DNA of 64,000 nucleotides from Poa pratensis. Lineage: Eukaryota > Streptophyta > Magnoliopsida > Poales > Poaceae. The first letter of the stretch is position 1. Each line of letters opens with the position of its first letter. The stretch is from positions 17,040,785 to 17,104,784 of the forward strand of contig CAMZMU010000123.1 in the NCBI GenBank assembly GCA_947311845.1. Reading direction: 5' to 3'. The translations under genes were made by a program, and so were the position numbers. The notes under the pieces are model-generated. The model made no database searches and had not been told where the DNA came from. It worked only from the letters and a program-made list of their open reading frames with translations. This document shows positions 20,740-30,593 of this stretch, one piece after another.

Positions 20740-22462
20740 TGATGCATGTAAAATGCATACATGAACTTTGCACTTTAATTGCTTATATTCCAATCATATT
20801 TGCATCATATAAGGGTTATATCAATGTTTTATAATGATTTTGGAATATTCATTTATTTCCTATTTTTATGGAATTAACCCTGCACAGGCAGAAAACCCCG
20901 TTTTCTTATTTTAATGTTTCAGGGACCCAAACGTCAACGAAATCACCTGGAAATTTACGGGCGTCAATATTTGGAAGGAAGAAGACCTGTGGGCGAAGGA
21001 AGCGAACAAACGGAGGCCGAGGGCCAAACGGGGTGGCCCACGCGGCCAGGTACTGTGGCCGCGTGGGACCCACCCGTTTGGCCTCGTGGCTCCGTTGCCG
21101 TCGATCTTCTCCACCGACATCGTCTTGACCTAAAAACGCCTATAAAAAAGGTCCCCCGACGTTCTCTGGAAGGAGCGCCGCACAAACACAGAAACACCGA
21201 AACGGAGATCAGGAGCTGCAGATTGGAGGGGGAAAACTCCGGCGGGGCGCTGCCGGCGTGGTCTCCATCTTCTCCATCGACTTCTCCACCGTCTCCATGA
21301 TGAAGAGGGAGTAGTCCACCTCTGGACTATGGGTTTGTGGAAGTAACTTATGTATCTCTCCTCTCTTGAGCTTCACTAATTAGCACCGTATGAGCTGCTG
21401 AACATGATTACGGTCACCGTTGTAATACCTTTGTGGTGGATCTTTATGAGTTAATATATGTTTGAGATTGCAATGTTTGTTTCAGTTATGAGTATAGATG
21501 CATATTATGTACCCCGTTCTTGTCTACTTGTTTTGATCAAGCATGTTTATGAGAGCGTGTGTGGGGGAACGTGTGCATTAGTTGGAGTAACGGGGGGTGG
21601 CTAGTGCAGTGAACGTGAGAGAAAGTTCTGCGATCCACTTTGGTATCTTTACCTTACTTTGTTACCTCACTAGGGATAAACTAAAATACCATGCTACCGG
21701 GGATGTGGGCGTGACCATTGCCACTACTCCATGACTAGATCTAGCATGTTCTTATTTTCACTTCATGTCATGATACTTAATGCTATACTCTGAGTTATCT
21801 TAATTACTGAGGTGTTATGATTTAGTTCGCATCTTGGTGGAGTATAAGAGAGGTTAATAACCAAAAGATCTCTATGTTAGGACGTGATGCCCATATATCT
21901 AAGTAACTTGTTATCAAACCCTGTGTTGCAATCTCATATGTTAACTGTGTGTGTTCCATTGTCTACCACTTTATAAAGAGAGAGTGCATTTGTGAAACCA
22001 TGAACCCCAGTCCATTTTTAATCATAAGAAACACCTTTCCAACACCATATACCACTTTTCTATTTTCAGCCATCATTAAATCCGAAAATACAAAAATACT
22101 TTTCATCTTGCATACATCATTCAAAAACCCAAAAATATCATTTATCATTGCATCCACCATCATTGCATATTTATTTCTTGTTTGCATTGCATAACTATCC
22201 TGATATCATTCTTACACCTTGTGCTTGACAACCACAGGTGAGGTTGAGGACCAAAACATCTAACCTTGTTTTGTAGGTAACCAAAAGAAGGATAAGAAGA
22301 TAAATCTACCACTTCAGATTCCCCGAGAGTTCGATATTAAACCCTCGAGTCACCCCTCGTGGGGAAAACTGTCTTCCACTTACTATACACTCTGCACTTG
22401 GAGTCTCAACCTAATCCCGTTTACTTTTGCAGGTATCAAGGCCTTGCTCTTCGGGACCATCA
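20740..22462 (+). repeat. 3' LTR of the 7.36-kb gypsy element
   Basis: 1723 bp, TG...CA, matching 15108-16834. It is followed directly by the CACAA target duplication and resumption of the foldback arm. Confidence 0.95.
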
Positions 22463-22779
22463 CACAACATGCAAACATAGCTAGTAGTATTACATGTGGG
22501 TCCACATGTACCAAAAGTCAAAAGTGGTTGATATAAACTAGATGGGTATGAGCGTTTTAGGTGCGTCCACACTTTCTAGATATGCTAGGTCAACATGGCT
22601 AGGGATGTTGCATGTAGATCCAATTGTTCCAAAGGTGGTATACACACCTATATAACCTACTAGGCATCTGGACCCACATGCACCAGCCATTAGGGTGGTA
22701 AGGGTACACCAAGTTGGTTAGATAGGAGTGTTGAATGTGGATACACATGTGCTAAAGGTGGTGTTGGTACCTAGAGGAC

Positions 22780-24330
22780 CATAACGGTGTTGCATGTGGG
22801 TCCACATGACCCAAAGGTGGTAGAGTAACCATTTACACTCACAACATGCAACCCTATCACTTTGATTTCACAACGTGCAACCCTAAAGGTTTTGTTTGTC
22901 CCACAACATGCAACATAGATACGAGTGCTGCATGTGGGTCCACATGTCGCAAAGGTGGTGATGGCTACGTAGATGACTAGGAGTGTTGTATGTGGGTTCA
23001 CATGACCCAAAAATGGTAGAGTTACCATTTAGACTCACAACATGCAACCCTATCTCTTTGATTTCACAACATGCAACCCTTAAGGTTTTGTTTGTCCCAC
23101 AACATGCAACATAGATACGAGTGTTACATGTGGGTCCACATGTCGCAAAGGTGGTGATAGCTACCTAGATGACTAGAAGTGTTGCATATGGATCCACATG
23201 GCCCAAATGTTGTACGTAGATGTGTACATAGATGAGTAGGAGTGTTTCATGTGGGTCCACATGGCCCAAAGGTGGTAAAATAACCATCTAGACTTACAAC
23301 ATGTAACCTACCCCTTAGATGTGACAACATGCAGCCCTACCCCTTAGATGCGACAATATGCAACCCTAAAGATTTTGATGATCCCACAACATGCAACATA
23401 GATACGCGTCTTGCATGTTGGTCCACATGTAGATCTAAGGGTAAACGAGGCACGTCAGACATATCTTGACTTACAACATGCAACCCTACCCCTTAGATGA
23501 TACAACATGCAACATAGATAGGAGTGTTGCGGGTGGGTCCACATGTCACAATAGGGGTGATGGGTAACTAGATGACTAGGAGTGTTGCATGTGGGTTCAC
23601 ATGGCCCAAATGTGGTAGATGTGTACCTACATGATTAGAATGTTGCATGTGGGTCCACATGACCCAAAATTGGTAGAACAACCATCTAGACTTACAACAT
23701 GCAACCCTACCCCTTAGATGAGACAACATGCAACCATAAAGATTTTGCTGATCCCACAACATGCAACATAAATAGATGTGTTGCATGTTGGTCCACATGT
23801 CGATCTATGGGGTAAACGAGGTACGTCAGACATATCTGGACCCATAGACAAAACACATAGCAGTCTTGACCCACCTATGACAGATTTTTAGAGATATGGA
23901 CCCTATACACCACCCCTAGCCAACCATCTTGACCTAGCCATTAGGGTGGTAAAGGTACACCAAGTTGGTCAGATAGGAGTGTTTCATGTGGGTCCACATG
24001 TGCCAAAGGTGGTGTTGGCTACTTAGAGGACTAAGGGTGTTGCATGTGGGTCCATATGGCCCAAAGGTGGTACAATAACCTTCTACACTCACAACATTAC
24101 CCTATCCCTTTGATTTCACAACATGCAACCCTAAAGTTTTGTTGGTCCCACAACAGGTTACAGAGATAGGAGTATTGCATGTGGGTCCACATGTCACAGA
24201 GGGGGTGATGGGTACCTAGATTATTAGGAGTGTTGTATGTGGTTCCACATGGCTCAAATGTGGTAGATGTGTACCTACATCAGTAGAATGTTGCATGTGG
24301 GTCCACCTGGCCCAAAGGTGGTAGAATAAC
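22780..24330. repeat. Tandemly amplified ~200-250-bp units in the left foldback arm
   Basis: Repeating series: ACAACATGCAACCCTA, ATTTCACAACATGCAACC, TTTGTTTGTCCCACAACATG, then GCATGTGGGTCCACATG and CCAAAGGTGGTAGA. Several units occur at 22845, 23037, 23290, 23460 and 23690. The right arm has fewer, which accounts for the length difference between the arms. Confidence 0.75.
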
Positions 24331-24674
24331 CATCTAGACTTACAACATGCAGCCCTACCCCGTAGATGCGATAACATGCAACCCTAAATAATTTGTTTGT
24401 CCCACAACATGCAACATTGACATGCGTGTTGCAAGTTTGTGCACATGTCGATCTAAGGGGTAAACGAGTAATGTCAGACATATCTGGACCCATAGACACA
24501 ACACATAGCAGTCTTGACCCACCTACGATAGGTTTTAGAGATGTGGACCCTATACACCACCCTAGCCGGTCATCTTGACCCACCAATGTCAGGTTTTAGA
24601 GATCTGGACCCATATATAGCACCCCTAACCATCCTGACATAGCACTATGATCTGGACCTACTAAGAATCTGGAC

Positions 24675-24700
24675 CATTGTGCTAGTAGGTTCACATGCCT
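24675..24700. other. Symmetry centre of the foldback
   Basis: AGCACTATGATCTG on the left (ending about 24656) mirrors CAGATCGTAGTGCT on the right (24708-24721). Further out CTGACATTGGTGGGTCAAGA mirrors TCTTGACCCACCAATGTCAG. The unpaired loop is only a few dozen bases. Confidence 0.75.
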
Positions 24701-26550
24701 AGTAGTGCAGATCGTAGTGCTATGTCAAGATGGTTAGGGTGCTCTATATGGGTCCAGATCTTTAAAACCTGACATTGGTGGGTCAAGATGACCGACTAGG
24801 GTGGTGTATAGGGTCCACATCTCTAAAACCTGTCATAGGTGGGTCAAGACTGATATGTGTGGTGTCTATGGGTCCAGATATGTCTGACGTGCCTCGTTTA
24901 CCCCTTTGGACCCACATGTGGACCAACATGCAACACGCCTATCTGTGTTGCATGTTGGGACCAGCAAAATCTTTAGGGTTGCATGTTGTCGCGTCTAAGA
25001 GGTAGGGTTGCGTGTTGTAAGTCTAGATGATTATTCTACCACCTCTAGGCCATGTGGACCGACATGCAACATTTCACTCATCTAGGCACATATCTACCAC
25101 ATTTCGGCCATGTGGACCCACATGCAACACTCCTTGCCATCTAGGTACCCATCACCACATTTGCGTCATGTGGACTCACATGCAACACTCCTATCTATGT
25201 TCCATATTGTGGTACCAACAAAACCTTTAGGGTTGGATGTTGTGAAATTAAAGGGATAGGGTTGCATGTTGTGAGTGTAGAAGGTTATTCTACCACCTTT
25301 GGGCCATGTGAACCCACATGCAACACTCCTAGTCCTCTACGTACCCAACACCACCTTTAGAACATGTGGACCCACATGCAACACTCATATCTATGTTGCA
25401 TATTGTGGGACCAACACAACCTTTAGGGTTGCATGTTGTGAAATCTAAGGTAATGGTTGCATATTGTGAGTATAGATGGTAATTCTACCACCTTTGGGCC
25501 ATGTGGACCCACATGCAACACCTTTAGTCCTCTAGGTACGCAATACCACCTTTGACACATGTGGACCCACATGCAACACTTCAATCTGACCACTTGGTGT
25601 ACCCTTACCACCCTAATGGCTGGTGCATGTGGGTCCAAATTCCTAGTAGGTTGTATAGGTGTGAATGTACCACCTTTGGAACATGTGGACCCACATGCAA
25701 CAACCCTATCCATATTGAACTAGCACATCTAGTTGTATATCTACCACTTTTGGTACATGTGGACCCACATGCAATACTACGCTATGTGTGCATGTTGTGT
25801 GACACATATGATAGTTATAGGTCAAGCTTTCTAGGTTGGTGTATTTGGATCAAAATGTTTAGTAGGCGATATAGATAGGTATGCATCTACCACCTTTGTG
25901 ACCTGTTGACCCACATGCAACACCCCTGGCCATGTTGACCTAGCACATCTCGGACATGTGGACCCACATGCAACACTCATAGCCATCTAGTTATCACAAA
26001 ATCTTGACGAACCCTGTTGATCTGTCTATTGTGCGTCATATGTCCCTTGGACATGGTCGAATGGGGTCGACCAATTGGGTTTGCTCATTGACTGTGTAAG
26101 GGTGGGCCATACAAGCATGTGAGAAACTAAAATGGAGGCTCAGTTGTCGCAAGATTTGTTGCACGTGTCAGAATGCCCTTTGCAGCACATTTGTTGAGCA
26201 AAAAATTAATAATATGTTGGACTTGTCAAAAAACAAAACTATTTATTAAGGATGTCTAATTTAATTATACTATATTAGGACAAAAATGGGTCACTACGAG
26301 TAGGTTGAAAAAATCACTTACTATAATTATAAAAAACAATCATGAAAATGGGCTCATCTATATTTTAATTTCATGTTGTTAATTTCTTAAAATTAATTTT
26401 AAAAAATTTGGTGCTCAATTTCAATGATTAGTGACTCAAAAAATGATGCAAATCTAATCAGGTAGAAATATCCTGTGTGTACCTTCTGTAACTCGTCTTA
26501 GAAAATGAAGATATTATTAAATACAATGCTAAATGATCACGTAGGCATTG

Positions 26551-26604
26551 TTAGCCTAGTGGCTGTGATCCTTGTATCTCGCCTGGAGACCTAAGTTCGA
26601 TTCC
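26551..26604 (+). other. tRNA-like A and B boxes in the right arm
   Basis: TTAGCCTAGTGG (26551-26562) resembles an A box and AGTTCGATTCC (26594-26604) a B box, 31 bp apart as in tRNA-type Pol III promoters. The mirrored left arm has AGTTTGATTCC on the minus strand (11679-11689). A folded tRNA is not evident, so this is an old tRNA- or SINE-derived piece. Confidence 0.45.
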
Positions 26605-26606
26605 CA

Positions 26607-26942
26607 TCTGCCACAAATATTTTTCCTTTTTCCCCGGCTCCGGATTTAGACTGAGCCCACTCTTTGCCAGGCTCGGCGCACGAAAAAAAAACTCGTCATA
26701 TAAATAGACCGGTACTACTAAAGGTAGTGTATGTTTATCGCGAAGGGGTATCGAACAATCTGCCACAAATATTTTTCCTTTTTCCCCGGCTCCAGATTTA
26801 GACTCAGCCCACTCTTTGCCAGGCTCGGCTTGAGCCTGACCATTTAAAAAAAAACGGCGCACGAAAAAAAAAACTCGTCATATAAATAGACCGGTACTAC
26901 TAAAGGTAGTGTATGTTTATCGCGAAGGGGTATTGAACAATC
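26607..26942. repeat. Tandem duplication in the right foldback arm
   Basis: The unit beginning TCTGCCACAAATATTTTTCC occurs at 26607 and 26759 and runs through CCGGTACTACTAAAGG to GCGAAGGGGTAT. The second copy keeps an extra TTGAGCCTGACCATTT that the first lacks. The left arm has a single copy, so this arose after the foldback formed. Confidence 0.85.
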
Positions 26943-27149
26943 TTTGCCGTTGATATGTTTAGGGGAGGACCGAAGCAGAGCTCTTATTAGAGTAGATTAA
27001 TCTTTAATAAATAAGTATTCTAGTGTTCTAAAAAAGTGTTCTAGCACGTCACAAACACAACTTACCACAAACTTTTGACTGTAGCGTGGTACTAGTAGCA
27101 CGGGCCAGTAACTTTTTCCACGCGCCACCAATAGTCTTTTCCCTACTAG

Positions 27150-27345
27150 TGTTTGGCTATCCGGTGGACGGAGGAGTGGGTTTCTCCGGCGGTCGGCAGT
27201 GCGCCATGGCGTCGACTTATGCGACGATGACAACGATGTCGGGGGCAACAACAGGGCGTATGGGTAGGGGATGATGACGGTAAGCACAAGATTCGGCCGG
27301 GACGGGGGGTCCTTCTACACTCGTGTTGAGCATGTTCGATCTCGC
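27150..27345 (+). repeat. Downstream block D, copy 2
   Basis: Matches 8020-8215: TATCCGGTGGACGGAGGAG, TTTCTCCGGCGGTCGGC, GCGCCATGGCGTC, AGCACAAGATTCGGC and TTCTACACTCG. It is the original right flank of the peptide gene at 11122, now about 16 kb away because of the foldback insertion. Confidence 0.65.
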
Positions 27346-28063
27346 AATCACTCGACAGTCGACATGATCTGTTTAACGGACCTCCCTTATTCTGCTTGTT
27401 TTTCGAGAGGAAATGGGTCGGAATCGGGAAGTAGGGGAAAAGAAAACGGCCAATCAAGTGGCTTTTCTGGGCTCCATGAGAAAAATCTGGGCTCCAGAAA
27501 TACCAGAGTTTTGGCCTAAAAACAACGATCTTTGCATCCAGATTATCACGATCATGCATCGACTAGCACCATGCGCCACCACATTCGTCTTTAGATAGAT
27601 ACATCGTTGCGCCATCTCATAGTTCTTCTTGAACTAATGGCGAGGATGGTCCTATAAGTGGTAATTACGTTTAGCGTGTGATTTGGTTTCTTAAATGATG
27701 TTATAAACATTTATATGCGTTAATCTAATTTCATTATTATTGTGTAATTTTTGCTCTGACGAAAAAAGCGTCTCACCGACCTTGCGCAGGAGCAAAACGA
27801 GCAGAAAAAAACCCATGGCCGCTGAAGCAGCGGCCAGTACGAATCACTTCACGGGAAGTCCCTCGCTGGACTCTGCTGAAGCCAAAAGCCGACGCCTCTT
27901 CCCATCCCTCTCTAGGTAGCTTAGCGTTGGCCCCTCCTTCCTCCTCTCCCGGAGAGCCTCCCGCTTTCCTCTCCAACGAGCCGAGGCGTCAAAAATAAAC
28001 ACGTACGTCCGAGCGTGCGTCCGATCCTCGTGGAACCCTCGTGCCCCTCGTGGCGATCGGTCA
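27346..28063. other. Intergenic region and 5' flank of the RING-H2 gene
   Basis: No gene recognised to about 27760. The stretch 27770-28063 becomes GC-rich with pyrimidine tracts (CCTCTCTCC, CTTCCTCCTCTC), consistent with a plant core promoter and 5' UTR. No clear TATA box was identified. Confidence 0.5.
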
Positions 28064-30593
28064 ATGGAGGTTGCCGCGGCAGGAGAGCCGGCGCCTGCAG
28101 GCGAGTGGCTGGAGGAGCGAGGCGCGGAGGCCGTGTACCTCCCCAGGCTGATCGCCGGCGTCATCTCCGGCACGCTCACCGGCCTCTTTGCTCTCGGTAA
28201 TTCATACCGACTTTTCGTGTTTCTTGCTGCGACTGTCGTGCGTGCTTAAATTGTCGTGTGCTGATTAAGCTGGAGCATTGACCGGAGCCGTCACCGGCGC
28301 GCTGGCGGGCAGAGCCTCTGACAGCGGCGTTCTCCGGGGCGCTGGACTGGGAGCGATCGCCGGGGCCGTCCTCTCCATCGAGGTTCTCGAGGCGTCCCGC
28401 GCGTACTGGTGCTCGGACCGGCTCGGCACTTCCTCCATGGTCAGTGATCTTCTTCCACACACCGGGCCCTTGTTACATTCAGATGCTCTGTTCTGATCCT
28501 CACTTGCATAATGCTTGCCCAAGATGTAAATTATGATGATCTGCTGATTTCCAAGTCCTAGAGAATAAGTGATGCCACATGATTATACCGATTATCTCCC
28601 AAAAAATGACGCCACCCTGTATATGTTCGTCAGCTTGATGCCACTTTCATGAATGTCCATTGCAAAACTGTTTTAGCTTTGGGTTTTACAACAAACAAAA
28701 AAGTAGATAGTCAGATTTGGATTCATGTTTGCTGAAGATTTTTGTTTCCAATGGTAACTGCGCATATATATTTGTACTTAAACAGCGACACTTAATTTGG
28801 TACGGAGGAGGTAGATCGATGCGCGTCTAAGAAAGTTCATTAAAAAACTGTTCATAAATTTTAAATTTCAGGCAGATTTCATAGAGCAGCTACTTCATGC
28901 CCGGTTTGTGCAAGAGCGGCTCGGATCTTCAGCACATACAGCGTACCGTTGGCAGGTCAGCTGCATATCCTTGTCTAACTAGCAGCGATTTTTTCCTATC
29001 TAGAAAGGAAACTACATAAATGACGACCACTCGTTGATCGCGGTGTTTGCTACAAAATGTAGAGACGGTACGATTCTGACGGTGATGTGTATGAATGTTG
29101 CTTGTCAAGTGTATTTCATTTGGTGAAGGAATTAAATCAGATTGAATGGACAGTACTGCAAAAAGGAGGGTGTTGGATTCACAATTAATCGAGGGTCCCG
29201 TCATGTCTCGCTGATTGCAACTGTACTGAATTTTAGACATATTGTTTTTCATCGACAGGTCGGCATTTCAGATTTAGGCCAAGACGATGTGTATGACATC
29301 TTCGGAGACATTTCGTCGAGGGGGCTTTCGAGAGAGTCGCTGAAGAAATTACCACAGTTTGTGGTAAATGATCAGGCCGAGGCCACATTTGGTGAAAACC
29401 TGCCTTGCACTATCTGTCTACAGGTACAGTTATCAGAATAGACTTCATGTTGTTAGAGAAACACTTGCATAACGAGCATGGGAAGCGCTCTGCCGATTTC
29501 GGTAAGAAGGAAAATCGAAAACTAAACAAGTACAAAAAAAATTACAGTAGAACTGAAAAAACACAGAGCGCACATGGAAGTGAAAAAACTACATTATGTT
29601 GAACTTCTACCACACCCGTAGTGCATACAAGGGAGGCAAGATTCAGCTAACATGGTGTACACTACTTACCATTAGGTCATAAATGATTGTTATGTTGATC
29701 AATGTCCTGAAGATCCGTAGCAGAGTACTTCCCTTGCCTGCAGTGGCGGAGTTGCTGTACAACGATTGGGTTCATATGAACCCAATGAAATTTCAAAATC
29801 CTTCACTAGTCTAGTCTCTACCACTTCTTATTAGTGAAATATTACACCATAAACAGGGACTGAACCCAACGGCAAAATACTCTAGCTTCGCCACTGCTTG
29901 CCTGTTGCCACTAGGTGGTTGTATGCTGATCAATGTTCTGAAGATCCATAGCTGAGTACTTACCGCTAGGTTGTTGCTGCTGTTCTCCAGCTGGTTGTCA
30001 GTGATGATTGATCCGGTACTAAAACTAGATGAAACAGTGTGCCAAGGTCTAAGGTCCATGGAACCTTCTATACTAAATATTTTGTTCGACAAATATTGTG
30101 ATTTTTGTGTGTTTACGTGGATAAACAAAGGTACACTTGTCCATTTTTATGACAAGTGATGGCTAGACAGTGTACACTGGGACCTTAAACTACAGCACTA
30201 TAGTTTGAAATGAATGCAGAGAGGTGCAACAACCACCATGTTTATTTCTTCTTTTGTACTAGCATTTGCAGCTCGCAACCTCCGTACCAATTTTCGCATG
30301 CTACTAAATGCAATGTAGTTGGTATTTGATTCGCATCTTTTTCCATCATTATCGTTTTCGAGTAAACCTATGTGTATGTTCATTGTTCAGTTCTCATCCT
30401 CCTAAATTCTAGTAAATTCCTAATGGTAGTGTGCTTGTTGCTCTTGTAGGATATGGTCGCTGGTGAGACGGCGAGGAGGTTGCCAAATTGCTCCCATGCT
30501 TTCCACCTGCTCTGCGTGGACAAATGGCTCCTTAGCCACGGTTCATGCCCTGTGTGTCGGCAACATGTGGAAGATAATAAGATGTGTAGGTAA
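28064..30593 (+). CDS. RING-H2 E3 ubiquitin ligase, NEP1-interacting-protein type
   Basis: Five exons: 28064-28196, 28270-28439, 28872-28955, 29259-29423 and 30450-30593; 231 residues, all introns GT-AG and all phases agree. Residues ~25-80 form a glycine-rich hydrophobic region ([16 protein letters not shown], then [13 protein letters not shown] and [12 protein letters not shown]), probably membrane segments. The C-terminus is a RING-H2: [14 protein letters not shown] and CPVC supply C-x2-C, C-x-H-x2-H-x2-C and C-x2-C. Arabidopsis NIP proteins of this build bind the plastid phage-type RNA polymerase RpoTp and tether it at thylakoids. By analogy the product may be plastid or membrane located. 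ATL-type ligases are the alternative, but the order glycine-zipper then RING at the extreme C-terminus fits NIP better. Intron 4 (1026 bp) carries a MITE. Confidence 0.88.
29650..29985. repeat. Short direct repeats around the intronic MITE
   Basis: ATGTTGATCAATGTCCTGAA (about 29690) and ATGCTGATCAATGTTCTGAA (about 29925), with the following AAGATCC(G/A)TAGC(A/T)GAGTACTT, form a ~55-bp direct duplication. The MITE sits between the two copies. Confidence 0.75.
29741..29896. mobile_element. hAT-like MITE in intron 4 of the RING-H2 gene
   Basis: 156 bp. Starts CAGTGGCGGAGTTGC and ends with the mirror TAGCTTCGCCACTG. An exact 8-bp TSD, CTTGCCTG, lies at 29733-29740 and 29897-29904. An 8-bp duplication with CAGTGGCGG ends is typical of hAT non-autonomous elements. 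Confidence 0.92.

Larger units (their letters stand above)
15108..22462 (+). mobile_element. Non-autonomous Ty3/gypsy LTR retrotransposon (Athila-like)
   Basis: LTRs are 15108-16834 and 20740-22462, both TG...CA. The TSD is CACAA at 15103-15107 and 22463-22467. The primer site TGGCGCCGTTGCCGGGGA (16845-16862) is complementary to the 3' end of tRNA-Asp. A purine stretch AAGCTTGGGGATG precedes the 3' LTR. The one long frame encodes gag plus an aspartic protease. No reverse transcriptase, RNase H or integrase was found in 18370-20739, so the element needs help in trans. Family not assigned; the layout recalls the Athila/Sabrina group. Confidence 0.95.
11451..27001. mobile_element. Giant foldback element with nested insertions
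   Basis: The sequence from 11451 rightwards is mirrored from 27001 leftwards. Matched landmarks are TTAGAGC near the tips, CTAAAC next to GGTCC, GCTCAAGCCGAGC, GAGCCGGGGAAAAAGGAA, ATTTTAGTTTCTCACA, CGACAACTGAGCC-type text and the CATGTGGGTCCACATG series. The symmetry centre is about 24675-24700. With the CACTA and gypsy insertions and their TSDs removed, the left arm is about 3.2 kb and the right about 2.3 kb. The left is longer through extra repeat units. No transposase was recognised, so the mobilising family (Mutator-like or other foldback) is uncertain. The tips and TSD could not be fixed. Insertion between the peptide gene and block D is shown by the first duplication unit. Confidence 0.75.

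Noticed and set aside
22463..26000. Clustered repeats as an array or satellite
   Set aside because: The repeats reverse orientation around 24.68 kb and belong to the arms of a foldback element, so it is not an independent satellite or CRISPR.
26531..26606. Functional tRNA gene
   Set aside because: A and B box likeness only. The acceptor and anticodon stems do not pair convincingly, so it is reported as tRNA-like.
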